Shown piece by piece: positions 38,526 to 48,174 of a DNA stretch of 64,000 nucleotides. How positions within the stretch are numbered: position 1 is the first letter of the stretch; each line of letters begins with the position of its first letter. This DNA is from Paramylibacter ulvae. GTDB taxonomy: Bacteria; Pseudomonadota; Alphaproteobacteria; Rhodobacterales; Rhodobacteraceae. The notes under the pieces are model-generated. The model did not search any database. It was not told the origin of the DNA and was given only the letters and a program-made list of their open reading frames with translations. The translations under genes were made by a program, and so were the position numbers. The DNA lies in NCBI RefSeq assembly GCF_014652655.1, contig NZ_BMZF01000005.1, positions 62,001 through 126,000 on the forward strand, written 5' to 3'.

Positions 38526-39035
38526 ATGTTTTCCACGTCAAAAAAAATCGAACGTCTGCTCATTGCAATATTTCGCCAAAAGGATGTGTTATGTAGAAAA
38601 GATTGTTTAAATTTAGAGAAAAATCGCGAAGGAAAGGCTATGCTTACAGTAAGTTGTGACGTGAATGTAAATATAAAGCCGCTGAGAAAACTCGAACAGG
38701 AAAACAAAATAAAAATTTACGCAGTCGCTATTGAAGGAATTGAAAAAAATAAAAAAATTTCAAATAAAGAGCTTCCGATCGCAGTTATTGGAAGCGCGTT
38801 TTTTAAGATTGGCAGCGCAAAGATAGCGTCAGTTGATACAGCGTATACTAAAATACAAAAAATAATTGGGAAACCACATCATGGTGACGTGCTTTATTTA
38901 GAAGGTCACATTTCATCTGGGCGAGATATCTTCGTAACTGACGACAATGATTTCTTATCGAAACGAGATGTGCTGCAAGATGAATTCAATATTGTTATTA
39001 AAACAACTTCCGAGCTGATTGCAATGTGGGAGTAG
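38526..39035 (+). CDS. AT-rich PIN-like protein, probably acquired
   Basis: 169 residues if started at 38526; ATG 38641 is an alternative. The codon use differs from all neighbours, with frequent AAA, ATA, AGA and TTA, and long A-tracts. The arrangement of acidic residues (SCDVNVN after the start, and HISSGRDIFVTDDNDFL near the end) resembles a PIN nuclease fold, where such Asp residues bind metal. No antitoxin gene is next to it, and the flanks carry no repeat I could recognise. The frame remains open upstream to 38244 into the antisense of the preceding gene, which is not credible coding. Confidence 0.6.
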   Translation: MFSTSKKIERLLIAIFRQKDVLCRKDCLNLEKNREGKAMLTVSCDVNVNIKPLRKLEQENKIKIYAVAIEGIEKNKKISNKELPIAVIGSAFFKIGSAKIASVDTAYTKIQKIIGKPHHGDVLYLEGHISSGRDIFVTDDNDFLSKRDVLQDEFNIVIKTTSELIAMWE

Positions 39036-39081
39036 AGCACTCGACCGTGCGTTATGGTTTGGTTTTATTTTACCCGCTATT

Positions 39082-39594
39082 TTATTGAATGGTGATTTCT
39101 TGAACCTCTTTTTTCTCAAGCCCAAGGTGACGTGCGAGCATGCGTGCGGCGCGGATTGTTTTGGAGCGGTCTTTTGGGGCTTCGTCGATGATGTACATCG
39201 TGGCGAAATCTTTGCTCCAGAAAATCAGATCGCCCTCTGCGGCGTAATACACGGATGTGTCGGTGATCGGGTAGCCCTGCAAAAAGGGGATGTTTGGATC
39301 ATAGGCATCAAGCAGGATATCACCCAACGCGTCACCCCTGGTGTTTGGTTTTTTGTTAAACGAATACATGCGCAAACTGATCACACCGCCATTGTTGCCA
39401 ATGGCGTTACAATTGCTGATGCGCAGATCGCCCTTGCCAAATGTGGCGCTATTATATCCGATTGGCTCTGCCAGCATCGGGCCAAAATCCGCGGCGCGCA
39501 TGAGTTCACATGCAGGGCCATCTTGGCCCGCCATTGCGCTGGCAGGCAGGGACATCAACAGGGTGGTGAATAATCCGCGTATCGGATTTTTCAT
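39082..39594 (-). CDS. Secreted protein of unknown function
   Basis: 170 residues with a signal peptide ending ASAMA-G near residue 22. Two Cys (GPACELM and ISNCNAIG) may pair. The C-terminal part FATMYIIDEAPKDRSKTIRA is helical. No known domain recognised. It lies five bases past the pyrG stop in the same direction, so it is probably transcribed with pyrG, but a functional link is not evident. Confidence 0.7.
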   Translation of the reverse strand: MKNPIRGLFTTLLMSLPASAMAGQDGPACELMRAADFGPMLAEPIGYNSATFGKGDLRISNCNAIGNNGGVISLRMYSFNKKPNTRGDALGDILLDAYDPNIPFLQGYPITDTSVYYAAEGDLIFWSKDFATMYIIDEAPKDRSKTIRAARMLARHLGLEKKEVQEITIQ

Positions 39595-39599
39595 GACTG

Positions 39600-41243
39600 T
39601 TAAACCAAACGGCTTTGTTCAACTGCTGCTTTCACAAAATCGCGGAACAATGGGTGCGGTGCGAATGGTTTGGATTTTAATTCAGGGTGGTATTGCACGC
39701 CGATATACCAAGGGTGGTCTTTCACCTCGACAATTTCGGGCAATTTGCCGTCGGGCGACATACCAGAAAAGATCAGACCGTGTTTTTCCAATTGGGCGCG
39801 ATATTTTGTGTCCACCTCGTAACGATGGCGGTGGCGTTCGGAAATGGCGGTGGTGCCGTAAACTTCGGCCACTTTTGATCCTTCGACCAATGTCGCGTTA
39901 TAAGCGCCCAAGCGCATAGTGCCGCCTTTGTCATCGTTGACCGCGCGTTCAACGGTGCGGTTGCCCTCGACCCATTCTTTTAAGTGGTAAACCACGGGTT
40001 CAAAGCGTTTTGCGCCTGCTTCGTGGTCGAATTCTTCGGACCCTGCGGTATCGATCCCTGCCAAGTTGCGTGCAGCCTCGATCACCGCCATTTGCATACC
40101 CAAACAAATGCCCAGATAGGGCACCTTGTGTTCGCGTGCGAATTGCGCGGCCTTGATTTTACCCTCGGTTCCGCGCTCGCCAAAGCCACCTGGCACAAGG
40201 ATTGCATCATAACCTGTCAGGTGTGCTGCGGGGTCTTCTCGTTCGAAAATTTCCGCATCAATCCATTCGGTGCGTACCTTAACACGGTTGTACATGCCGC
40301 CATGAGTCAATGCCTCTGATATGGATTTATAGGCATCTTCGAGTTGGGTATATTTCCCAACCACGGCAACCTTTACCTCGCCATCGGGGTGGTGAATCCG
40401 ATCGGACACGTCTTTCCACGTGGTCAGATCGGGTTGTGGGGCCGGGGAAATATTGAACGCATCCAACACCGCCTGATCCATGCCCGCCTCATGATAGGCC
40501 AGAGGCGCATCGTAAATGGTTTTCAGATCATATGCAGGGATCACGGAATCTGGGCGCACGTTACAAAATAGCGCCAGTTTTGCGCGTTCCTTTTCAGGGA
40601 TTTCCGTTTCCGAACGACACACAAGGATATCAGGCGCGATCCCGATGGAGCGCAATTCTTTTACAGAGTGTTGTGTTGGTTTGGTTTTCAATTCCCCAGA
40701 TGCCTTGAGGTAGGGGAGCAATGTTAGATGCATGAAAATGCATTGATTGCGTTCTTTGTCTTGGGAAAATTGGCGGATGGATTCGAAAAACGGCAAGCCT
40801 TCGATATCGCCAACCGTACCGCCGATTTCACACAGCATAAAATCAACCTCGTCATCGCCAATGTCGATGAATTCTTTGATTTCGTTGGTCACATGCGGGA
40901 TCACTTGGATGGTTTTACCCAGATAATCGCCACGGCGTTCTTTTTCCAACACGGTTGTGTAAACGCGCCCTGATGAAATGGAATCGGTTTGGCGTGCAGC
41001 CACGCCCGTGAAGCGTTCATAATGGCCCAAATCCAGATCGGTTTCCGCGCCATCGTCGGTGACGAATACTTCGCCATGTTCAAACGGGGACATCGTGCCC
41101 GGATCAACGTTCAAATATGGATCAAGTTTGCGAAGGCGCACGGAATAACCACGTGCCTGTAACAATGCGCCAAGTGCGGCAGAGGCAAGACCCTTGCCCA
41201 AGCTTGAAACCACACCACCAGTAATGAAAATATAACGCGCCAT
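39600..41243 (-). CDS. pyrG: CTP synthase
   Basis: 547 residues, standard length. The synthetase domain starts [20 protein letters not shown] with the P-loop-like nucleotide motif; the glutaminase domain has the nucleophile Cys in [17 protein letters not shown] and His-Glu in [15 protein letters not shown]. It aminates UTP to CTP with glutamine. The upstream order secG-pyrG with a 172-bp spacer is common in Rhodobacterales. Nothing unusual. Confidence 0.97.
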   Translation of the reverse strand: MARYIFITGGVVSSLGKGLASAALGALLQARGYSVRLRKLDPYLNVDPGTMSPFEHGEVFVTDDGAETDLDLGHYERFTGVAARQTDSISSGRVYTTVLEKERRGDYLGKTIQVIPHVTNEIKEFIDIGDDEVDFMLCEIGGTVGDIEGLPFFESIRQFSQDKERNQCIFMHLTLLPYLKASGELKTKPTQHSVKELRSIGIAPDILVCRSETEIPEKERAKLALFCNVRPDSVIPAYDLKTIYDAPLAYHEAGMDQAVLDAFNISPAPQPDLTTWKDVSDRIHHPDGEVKVAVVGKYTQLEDAYKSISEALTHGGMYNRVKVRTEWIDAEIFEREDPAAHLTGYDAILVPGGFGERGTEGKIKAAQFAREHKVPYLGICLGMQMAVIEAARNLAGIDTAGSEEFDHEAGAKRFEPVVYHLKEWVEGNRTVERAVNDDKGGTMRLGAYNATLVEGSKVAEVYGTTAISERHRHRYEVDTKYRAQLEKHGLIFSGMSPDGKLPEIVEVKDHPWYIGVQYHPELKSKPFAPHPLFRDFVKAAVEQSRLV

Positions 41244-41415
41244 GGTTCAGGCTGCCCCCGTGTTTTTGTTTATTTTTGGCTGAAACCACCACGATATTCG
41301 ATGGGCAAAAGCCATGTATCACGGGATTTAATCTATATTGGATTCGCGAGATTCTGACAAGCCTTAAACCGCAACATGCTGTGACGTCACGGATAAAACC
41401 ATCAAATTATTGATA

Positions 41416-41772
41416 TTATTCCGCGGTTGGCGGTAATGCGGGTTCATCGCTGGATGATGGTGGCAACAGATCCCCGCCCAAAGGCGAAGTTGCAGGCGCA
41501 TCGGATGTGACAGGTGGTGTCAGGCTATCCACAACGGAACCATTGCCCGCACCGCTTGCGGCCAGAATGGTTAGTGTGATGCTGGTTGCCAGAAAACACG
41601 CCGCTAAAATCCAAGTCAGTTTTGTCAGCGCATTTGCCGCTGAACGACCCGCCGTATTGGCCCCGCCGCCGCCGCCAATGCCCAAACCGCCACCTTCTGA
41701 ACGTTGCATCAGAACGACGCCGATCAGGCCAAGCGCCAAAAGAAGGTGAATAGTAAGTACGACATTTTGCAT
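41416..41772 (-). CDS. secG: Preprotein translocase subunit SecG
   Basis: 118 residues with two membrane helices (VVLTIHLLLALGLIGVVLMQ and LTWILAACFLATSITLTILA) separated by the Gly-rich loop RSEGGGLGIGGGG, the SecG signature. The C-terminal 45 residues are acidic, Pro-rich and low-complexity as in other alphaproteobacteria. It assists SecYE in protein export. Its normal neighbour pyrG follows downstream. Confidence 0.93.
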   Translation of the reverse strand: MQNVVLTIHLLLALGLIGVVLMQRSEGGGLGIGGGGGANTAGRSAANALTKLTWILAACFLATSITLTILAASGAGNGSVVDSLTPPVTSDAPATSPLGGDLLPPSSSDEPALPPTAE

Positions 41773-41861
41773 GTGATGCGGCCTTGGGTAAATTTGTTGC
41801 AGGTTGTTATGTAGTAAATCAACACGCGCTTGTCGATGGGTATTTACCCACTATTTTGCGA

Positions 41862-42422
41862 TCATTCAGCAGGGCAGGTTTCACATATTTGTGTCACACT
41901 GATCTGTTGGTTCAAAATTTCGCCTAATGTTGCGTCATCATTATATTGCGTGGATTTGGTCAGCGTGGTTTTTGATATGCGATTTTCAAACGACAATGTT
42001 TCGCTTTGCGACAAACCATCGACGCCGCGCGTGTAAATAATGTTCAGCCCTTGTGAAATTACCTCGGATTCTGTTGGCCAAACCTTGATAATCCGCGGGG
42101 ATTGCGGGTGGTCATAAACCACCACCAAAACATCGCGTCCATCATGTTTGTGAATGGAAAAATACACATCATCGAATTGGCGCGATTGGTATAAGCGTTT
42201 GGAAACACAGCTAAAAAATGCATGATCTGGATTTGTGGGCAACACATCAATGCATGGGCTGGCCAAATCTGTTTCACGCGCAGGGATCATTTCGCGCCCT
42301 AGATAGGTGTAAAAATTCGCCGCGCGTAGCCCCGATATATGGTATTCACGCATGGCGTTTGGATCGGCATATGATTGCCCCGCGGAAAATACCGCAAGGG
42401 CGATAAACAAAGCGGTTCGCAT
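41862..42422 (-). CDS. Secreted protein of unknown function
   Basis: 186 residues from ATG 42422, which has an AAAGGA ribosome binding site; an in-frame TTG at 42449 is less likely. Signal peptide ends near QSYA-D. The mature protein has four Cys, the last two in the ending CETCPAE, which suggests disulfides or metal binding. No family recognised. It is divergent from purA, sharing a spacer with a 15-base near-palindrome at 42444-42458. Confidence 0.72.
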   Translation of the reverse strand: MRTALFIALAVFSAGQSYADPNAMREYHISGLRAANFYTYLGREMIPARETDLASPCIDVLPTNPDHAFFSCVSKRLYQSRQFDDVYFSIHKHDGRDVLVVVYDHPQSPRIIKVWPTESEVISQGLNIIYTRGVDGLSQSETLSFENRISKTTLTKSTQYNDDATLGEILNQQISVTQICETCPAE

Positions 42423-42443
42423 GTGATGAGTCCTTTGCAAATC

Positions 42444-42458
42444 CCGCAAATTTTGCGG
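42444..42458. repeat. 15-base palindrome between the secreted protein gene and purA
   Basis: CCGCAAA-T-TTTGCGG is a perfect inverted repeat about one central base, located 22 bases upstream of the minus-strand start and 113 bases before purA. It is preceded by TTTGCAAA at 42434-42441. Possibly a regulator site; weak evidence. Confidence 0.35.
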
Positions 42459-42571
42459 TCATGAATCAATTCTATAACGGTTTTGCGCCATCCGCGACTA
42501 AATTGTTGTTTCACCCTGCGCGACGCTTGGCTATACACAGCGTCGGAGTTCATAACCGAAAGAATCTAAAT

Positions 42572-43867
42572 ATGGCCAATGTAGTTGTTGTCGGTGCCCA
42601 GTGGGGCGATGAAGGCAAAGGTAAAATCGTAGACTGGTTGTCAGAACGCGCAGATGTTGTTGCGCGATTCCAAGGCGGCCACAATGCGGGGCATACATTG
42701 GTTGTGGATGGCAAGGTTTACAAATTGCACGCATTGCCATCGGGCGTTGTACGGGGCGGGAAATTATCGGTAATCGGTAACGGCGTGGTTCTTGATCCGT
42801 GGCATTTGATGTCTGAAATCGAAACCATTCGCGCACAAGGCGTTGAAATCACACCTGAAAACCTGATGATTGCAGAAAACACGCCGCTGATCCTGCCAAT
42901 CCACGGCGAACTGGATCGTGTGCGTGAAGAGGCGGCGAGCAAGGGAACAAAGATCGGCACAACAGGGCGGGGCATTGGCCCAGCTTATGAGGATAAGGTT
43001 GGCCGTCGTTCCGTGCGCGTTGCCGATTTGGCCGATGCTGCCACGCTAGAGGCGCGCGTTGATCGCGCATTGCAACACCACAACCCATTGCGCAAAGGTT
43101 TGGGTTTCGATGAGATCGATCGCGACGAGCTGATCGCACAATTACAAGAAATTGCACCGCAAATTTTGCCCTATGCCGCACCTGTGTGGCAGGTTTTGAA
43201 AGAAAAACGCAAAGCAGGCAAACGCATTTTGTTTGAGGGCGCACAGGGTGCGTTGTTGGATATTGATTTTGGCACATACCCGTTTGTGACATCTTCAAAT
43301 GTGATCGCAGGACAGGCGGCAACGGGTGTTGGACTTGGCCCAACAGCGATTGATTATGTTCTGGGTATTGTTAAGGCATATACAACACGTGTTGGCGAAG
43401 GCCCGTTTCCAACAGAATTGGAAGACGCAGATGGCCAACGTTTGGGCGAACGCGGCCATGAATTTGGCACAACAACAGGGCGTAAACGCCGTTGTGGTTG
43501 GTTTGATGCTGCATTGCTGCGCCAAACATGCGCCACATCAGGTATCACTGGTATCTGTTTGACAAAACTCGATGTTTTGGATGGTTTCGAGACGCTGAAA
43601 ATCTGTGTTGCCTATGATTTGGACGGCAAGCGTTTGGATTATTTGCCAACAGCGGCGGACGAACAGGCGCGTTGCGTTCCAATCTACGAGGAAATCGATG
43701 GCTGGTCAGAAAGCACCGAAGGCGCACGCTCTTGGGCGGATCTGCCGGCCAATGCGATTAAATACATTCGCCGCGTCGAAGAATTGATAGATTGCCCTGT
43801 TGCATTGGTGTCCACATCACCCGAACGCGAAGATACTATTTTGGTCACTGACCCGTTTAATGATTGA
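42572..43867 (+). CDS. purA: Adenylosuccinate synthetase
   Basis: 431 residues from ATG 42572; the frame extends to 42461 but [20 protein letters not shown] is the standard beginning. The GTP loop [25 protein letters not shown] and the second signature of the family are intact. It joins IMP and aspartate in AMP synthesis. AAAGAA upstream is a moderate ribosome binding site. DUF2842 follows 15 bases after the stop. Confidence 0.97.
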   Translation: MANVVVVGAQWGDEGKGKIVDWLSERADVVARFQGGHNAGHTLVVDGKVYKLHALPSGVVRGGKLSVIGNGVVLDPWHLMSEIETIRAQGVEITPENLMIAENTPLILPIHGELDRVREEAASKGTKIGTTGRGIGPAYEDKVGRRSVRVADLADAATLEARVDRALQHHNPLRKGLGFDEIDRDELIAQLQEIAPQILPYAAPVWQVLKEKRKAGKRILFEGAQGALLDIDFGTYPFVTSSNVIAGQAATGVGLGPTAIDYVLGIVKAYTTRVGEGPFPTELEDADGQRLGERGHEFGTTTGRKRRCGWFDAALLRQTCATSGITGICLTKLDVLDGFETLKICVAYDLDGKRLDYLPTAADEQARCVPIYEEIDGWSESTEGARSWADLPANAIKYIRRVEELIDCPVALVSTSPEREDTILVTDPFND

Positions 43868-43882
43868 TCGGGGCAGGGCGCA

Positions 43883-44122
43883 ATGAGCGATAAAACCAAA
43901 GGCATGTCATACAAAACACGTCGGCGCTGGTCGTTGTTCGTGCTGTTGATTGGGCTGCCAGCCTATATCATCATTTGTGTGACGATCATGAACCTGTTGC
44001 CACGATTGCATCCGCTGTTGGAATTGCTGATCTATGTGGTGATGGGGGTTGCGTGGGCATTTCCAATCAAGGCCGTTTTTATGGGCGTTGGCAAAGAAGA
44101 CCCTGAAAACACCGATACATAA
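43883..44122 (+). CDS. DUF2842 membrane protein
   Basis: 79 residues: a basic start (MSYKTRRRWSLFVLLIGLPA) and two membrane helices, the second being ELLIYVVMGVAWAFPIKAVF. This matches DUF2842, a small inner-membrane protein family of alphaproteobacteria with unknown function. It follows purA in the same direction and is probably cotranscribed. Confidence 0.87.
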   Translation: MSDKTKGMSYKTRRRWSLFVLLIGLPAYIIICVTIMNLLPRLHPLLELLIYVVMGVAWAFPIKAVFMGVGKEDPENTDT

Positions 44123-44130
44123 TCAATCGC

Positions 44131-44170
44131 TAAAAATGTGAAGGGCCGCAAACCGAAGTTCGCGACCCTT
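44131..44170 (-). terminator. Terminator with UUCG loop, minus strand
   Basis: On the minus strand, a 13-bp stem (44158-44170 with 44141-44153, one T-G wobble in the GC part and another near the loop) closes a TTCG tetraloop and is followed four bases later by five T. It ends the transcript of the acidic-protein gene at 44200. On the plus strand it could also stop purA-DUF2842 read-through, though no T-tract follows there. Confidence 0.75.
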
Positions 44171-44199
44171 CCCAACCGAGATAGGTTGTATCTAGGTTA

Positions 44200-45102
44200 T
44201 TATTTACGATTTGCAACCAGCACGAGGTTATCTTCATCCGCTGCTTCGTCATCTAATTGCAAACGAATGCGTTTAAAGCTTTGTGCGACCGCGATTTTGT
44301 CTTCGTCAATCGGGTCAACTTCGGCCAATGTTGGTTCTTCGATGCTTGGCGTTTGCGCGACTATTGTTTCTGGCAAATCAACAACAACGTCATCCAATTC
44401 TGGCAACAATGCAGACGGTGCTGTTTCTGTTTCACCCTCTGTAACACCAAATTTCAAGCTTGGCGCTCCGCGCATGCTTGCCAAAAGTTGGCTCGCGCGG
44501 TCATCGTCGTTCGATGCGGTTTCTTCTGCTGGCAAAACAACCTCTGGCTCTTCGTAAGTGCTACGAATGATGCGCAGTGGGCGGCGGAAAACGCGGCTTG
44601 TGTCGAATTTGTCGATCTCTTCTGCGGATGCATTCAGCGCCGCTGTCAGGCCATCGTCATTATAATACGGGTCTTCTGGAATTGTTTCGTCCAGGATCAA
44701 ACGATCTGCGGTATCGTCTGGTTCGATGTATTTTGTGTCGAAATCATGTGTGTCAAAGTTGGCTTCAACGTCGTCTTCGACGAAGATTTCCGCATTTTGA
44801 TCGTCTTGGGCATATTCCAGATCATCATCCAGGTTCAAATCGGCGCGTGGCAGGATAACCAGGCCGCTTTTGGTTGTGGTGATGCTCATTTCATTGTCTT
44901 GCAATGTTTTGGCAATGATGTCCAATGCGCGCGTTTGATCGTTTTCAGACAAAGTACCAAACGTTTTGTCGTCCGATGCAATACGGCGGAAATATTCGGT
45001 AACGCGTTTCATGATCGGGAAAGGATCATCGAATCCTTCGAGTGTGATTGTAAATGTGCCGTAACTAATCGTTAGTGCTTTGTTTTTTACATTCGATGTC
45101 AT
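44200..45102 (-). CDS. Acidic hypothetical protein with conserved N-terminal domain
   Basis: 300 residues from ATG 45102. The N-terminal 75 residues (ISYGTFTITLEGFDDPFPIM, KRVTEYFRRIASDDKTFG) form a module I recognise from many Rhodobacterales proteins of unknown role. The rest is strongly acidic and low in complexity (DDDLEYAQDDQNAEIFVEDD), with no membrane segment, so it is probably cytosolic and partly disordered. It has its own terminator. Divergent from the thiamine pyrophosphokinase gene with a 120-bp shared space. Function unknown. Confidence 0.75.
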   Translation of the reverse strand: MTSNVKNKALTISYGTFTITLEGFDDPFPIMKRVTEYFRRIASDDKTFGTLSENDQTRALDIIAKTLQDNEMSITTTKSGLVILPRADLNLDDDLEYAQDDQNAEIFVEDDVEANFDTHDFDTKYIEPDDTADRLILDETIPEDPYYNDDGLTAALNASAEEIDKFDTSRVFRRPLRIIRSTYEEPEVVLPAEETASNDDDRASQLLASMRGAPSLKFGVTEGETETAPSALLPELDDVVVDLPETIVAQTPSIEEPTLAEVDPIDEDKIAVAQSFKRIRLQLDDEAADEDNLVLVANRK

Positions 45103-45222
45103 TTGACCCCCCCGGGTTTGGTTTCGTTTCCAAATCGCCCTTCGCAAGCAGGACTAGATTTGCAGCAATTTATCTCATAATCAACTAATGACTGCCGTTT
45201 GTGGCGAAATAGTGGAATGATC

Positions 45223-45879
45223 ATGGAAACAGCGCGGTTTAAACACGAACATGGTGTCACTTTGATTGGTGCGGGACCCGTTGAAAACACACAAGTTTCA
45301 ACCATTACGGGTATGGCAAATACCGTTTATTGTGCTGATGGGGGCTTGGCCAATGCGCTGTCTGAACCCCAAGCTGTGATCGGGGATTTGGATTCAGCGA
45401 CCGAAAAAATGCCTTTTTATCAAAGTGTTAACAAAGTGTTAATTCACGATCAGGATCGCACGGATTTTGAAAAAACCTTGGCAACCGTCGCTGCGCAATA
45501 TTATCTGTGTGTCGGTTTTACGGGCGGGCGGATGGATCATCATTTGGCGGCTTTTAATACTGTTGCAAAAAACCCAGACCAATCGATTTTTTTGATCGAA
45601 AAAAACGAGTTCGCATTTCTTTGGGGCGAAGAATTTGGCGAATTGTGTCTGAACTTGGGCATCGAATCGCCGATCGGCATTTTTCCAACGACTCGCGCGT
45701 TGGGCGAGAGTCGCGGGCTTCGCTGGAACATCGATGGGCTGGAATTGGCACCAGATGGGCGCATTGCCACGTCAAATGAAACCGATGCAGATCAAGTGGT
45801 TATAAACATCACATCGGGCAAGGTTTTGATAATTTTACCCATTGGTCAACTTTCAAACGTGTTGAATCAGCTGTTTTAA
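45223..45879 (+). CDS. thiN: Thiamine pyrophosphokinase
   Basis: 218 residues from ATG 45223, placed eight bases after AGTGGA; ATG 45217 is the alternative. The motifs CADGGLANAL, VIGDLDSAT and HDQDRTDFEKTL are those of thiamine pyrophosphokinase, which makes thiamine diphosphate from thiamine and ATP. A thiamine-binding C-terminal sheet follows. Within the gene, an 11-base unit is duplicated in tandem at 45421-45442. The last four bases overlap the convergent sdaA stop (shared TTAA). Confidence 0.85.
   Translation: METARFKHEHGVTLIGAGPVENTQVSTITGMANTVYCADGGLANALSEPQAVIGDLDSATEKMPFYQSVNKVLIHDQDRTDFEKTLATVAAQYYLCVGFTGGRMDHHLAAFNTVAKNPDQSIFLIEKNEFAFLWGEEFGELCLNLGIESPIGIFPTTRALGESRGLRWNIDGLELAPDGRIATSNETDADQVVINITSGKVLIILPIGQLSNVLNQLF
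45421..45442 (+). repeat. Perfect 11-base tandem duplication inside thiN
   Basis: The unit CAAAGTGTTAA occurs twice in direct succession within the coding region. Since 11 is not a multiple of three, the two copies are read in different frames (around SVNKVLIH), and loss or gain of a unit would shift the frame. Confidence 0.9.
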
Positions 45880-47252
45880 CAGGCGGGTAAATTCACCGCC
45901 AAACCACCCAAAGATGTTTCTTTGTATTTTTCGTTCATATCCATTCCCGTTTGACGCATGGTTTCGATACAGGCATCCAAACTGACCAAATGTTTGCCAT
46001 CGCCACGCATGGACAGGGACGCCGCCGAAACGGCCTTGATCGCGCCCAGACCATTGCGTTCAATGCACGGCGCCTGAACCAAGCCTTTGATCGGATCACA
46101 TGTCATGCCCAAATGATGTTCCAATGCGATTTCAGCGGCGTTCTCGATTTGCTCTGGCGTACCACCCAGCAATGCACATAGCCCAGCCGCCGCCATTGCG
46201 GATGCGGAACCGACTTCGCCTTGGCAGCCAACTTCTGCGCCTGAAATCGATGCATTGTGTTTGATTAACCCGCCAACGGCAGCGGCAGTAAGAAGGAATT
46301 CTGGGATTTTATCCACGCTCGCATTTGGCACATGATCCAAATAATAGCGCAGGGTGGATGGAATTACCCCCGCCGCACCATTGGTGGGGGCGGTGACAAC
46401 CTGTGCCCCCATGGCGTTTTGTTCGTTCACCGCCATGGCATACATCGAAATCCAATCGTTGATGATATGGGGGGCTGCAAAATTTTGACCGTGTTCAGCC
46501 AACAGGCTATTGTGAATATCCTTGGCACGGCGGCGCACGTTTAAGCCACCTGGTAAAATACCATCGGTTGCCAGACCCGCATCAATACAATCATTCATCA
46601 CTTGCCAAATCCGTTTGATCCCCTTGTCCAACTCTTCCGCAGGTGTTTCAACGGTTTCATTGGCATATTTCATTTGCGCAATGGTTTTGCCGCTGTCACG
46701 TGCCATCGCCAGCATTTCATTGGCGGATTTAAACGGATAAGGCACGCGCGCCTGATATCCTGTGGTTTCAGCACCTGCATTCAATTCAATCGCCGTTTGC
46801 ACAAACCCACCGCCGATGGAATAATAGATTTCTTCCAAGATCACCCCGCCAAGTGCATCATATGCGAAAAACGTCATGCCATTGGCGTGGCCCGGCAGTG
46901 TGTTTTCATAATCAAACCGCACATCGGCATTTGCATCGAAATGATAAACTGGGTGCCCATCGGGCTGAATCTGTTTGTTTTTTTCAATATCGGCAAGGAT
47001 GTCTTGGGCCAGTTCGGCATTGAAATTATCGGGTGCCATACCCGCCAACCCCATGATGGTTGCGAAATCCGATTGATGGCCTTTGCCTGTAAATGCAAGG
47101 CTTCCATGCAGGCTCGCCCCAACACTCGCGGGTTTCAGACCCAGTTCCAAGATACGATCCAAAAACCGTGCGGCGGCCACCATTGGCCCCATTGTGTGGC
47201 TGGATGATGGGCCAACGCCGATTTTGAAAATTTCAAAGATGCTTAGAAACAT
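45876..47252 (-). CDS. sdaA: L-serine ammonia-lyase (single chain)
   Basis: 458 residues, the one-chain bacterial type. The N-terminal beta domain contains IGVGPSSSHTMGPMVAAARF; the catalytic alpha domain carries the Fe-S Cys residues (GCQGEVGSASAMAAAGLC, MTCDPIKGLVQAPCIERN). It deaminates serine to pyruvate with a 4Fe-4S cluster. It is divergent from rpiA, sharing a 145-bp region with a perfect 16-bp palindrome 44 bases upstream of the ATG at 47252. The stop overlaps the thiN stop. Confidence 0.95.
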   Translation of the reverse strand: MFLSIFEIFKIGVGPSSSHTMGPMVAAARFLDRILELGLKPASVGASLHGSLAFTGKGHQSDFATIMGLAGMAPDNFNAELAQDILADIEKNKQIQPDGHPVYHFDANADVRFDYENTLPGHANGMTFFAYDALGGVILEEIYYSIGGGFVQTAIELNAGAETTGYQARVPYPFKSANEMLAMARDSGKTIAQMKYANETVETPAEELDKGIKRIWQVMNDCIDAGLATDGILPGGLNVRRRAKDIHNSLLAEHGQNFAAPHIINDWISMYAMAVNEQNAMGAQVVTAPTNGAAGVIPSTLRYYLDHVPNASVDKIPEFLLTAAAVGGLIKHNASISGAEVGCQGEVGSASAMAAAGLCALLGGTPEQIENAAEIALEHHLGMTCDPIKGLVQAPCIERNGLGAIKAVSAASLSMRGDGKHLVSLDACIETMRQTGMDMNEKYKETSLGGLAVNLPAC

Positions 47253-47295
47253 GAATGGGGTCTCCTTTTGTGGTCTTGTAACGTGGCTGTGCGAT

Positions 47296-47311
47296 GTTTC
47301 CTATAGGAAAC
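47296..47311. promoter_or_regulatory. Perfect 16-bp palindrome between sdaA and rpiA
   Basis: GTTTCCTATAGGAAAC is fully self-complementary. It lies 44 bases upstream of sdaA and 87 upstream of rpiA, where a dimeric repressor or activator would bind. It does not look like a terminator: no loop and no T-tract. The binding protein is not known. Confidence 0.55.
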
Positions 47312-47397
47312 CGACACATCTGTGGCGATTTCGCCCTCGTCGAATGACACCAAACAACCTATAAGGCCTGTAAGAATCTTTTGGGGGGTATTCCACG

Positions 47398-48174
47398 ATG
47401 TTAAACGCTGCTGAAACTGGCAAATTTATTTCTGCAAAACGAGCATTGGAATTTGTGCAACCCGATATGAAATTGGGGCTTGGCACGGGATCAACAGCGG
47501 CGTGGTTGGTGAAATTACTGGCCGATGCAAAATCAAACAATGGTTTGCAGTTTAGCGCGGCTGCAACATCCAGTGTGACCACACAATTGGCAGAAAGCCT
47601 TGGCATTAAAATTCACGCGCTTGATGATATCGGACAGCTTGATCTGGCGATTGATGGGGCGGATGAATTTGATCCTGATCTGAACCTAATCAAAGGTGGC
47701 GGTGGCGCATTGTTACAAGAAAAAATCGTTGAAACGGCGGCGGATCAGTTGGTAATCATCACGGATGCATCCAAACAAGTGCAACATCTGGGCGCGTTTG
47801 ATTTACCTGTAGAGGTGGTGAAATTTGGCTGGCAAACCACGCAGCGCTTGATCGCGGATGTGTTGAAAACGGCAGATGTTGATGGGCAAACCATCACACG
47901 GCGCGGCGGTGATAACCCATTTGTGACAGACGAGGGGCATTTCATCCTTGATCTTCGCCTAAAAAAAATAGGTAATCCAGCCGCCCTTGCCACTGCGCTC
48001 ACATCCATTGCGGGTGTTGTGGAAACAGGGCTGTTTTTGGATATGACCACCGCGATTGTGGTGGGTGATGGAAACGGTTTGGCGCGCGTCCAACATAAGG
48101 GCAGCGCGGATTGGACCGAACAACAATATGATCTGGACGCAGAGGCGGCATTGATCAAACGCGTGATGGGATAA
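47398..48174 (+). CDS. rpiA: Ribose-5-phosphate isomerase A
   Basis: 258 residues. Signature motifs are MKLGLGTGSTAAWLVKLL, LAIDGADEFDPDLNLIKGG (with catalytic Asp and Glu) and GGALLQEKIVE; the C-terminal part contains FVTDEGHFILDL. It interconverts ribose 5-phosphate and ribulose 5-phosphate. gor follows immediately after the stop, which points to a shared message linking pentose phosphate flux (NADPH) and glutathione reduction. Confidence 0.96.
   Translation: MLNAAETGKFISAKRALEFVQPDMKLGLGTGSTAAWLVKLLADAKSNNGLQFSAAATSSVTTQLAESLGIKIHALDDIGQLDLAIDGADEFDPDLNLIKGGGGALLQEKIVETAADQLVIITDASKQVQHLGAFDLPVEVVKFGWQTTQRLIADVLKTADVDGQTITRRGGDNPFVTDEGHFILDLRLKKIGNPAALATALTSIAGVVETGLFLDMTTAIVVGDGNGLARVQHKGSADWTEQQYDLDAEAALIKRVMG

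Noticed and set aside
44257-45075. 272-codon open frame on the plus strand opposite the acidic protein gene
   Set aside because: Cys, Phe and Trp-rich shadow of an acidic coding region; the minus-strand gene has the conserved N-terminal module.
45428-45442. TTAA-N7-TTAA as a CtrA site
   Set aside because: It lies within the thiN coding region and is created by the tandem 11-base duplication.
46300-46320. TTATCCACG as a DnaA box and sign of an origin
   Set aside because: Single, imperfect copy inside sdaA; no cluster and no dnaA or parAB gene nearby.
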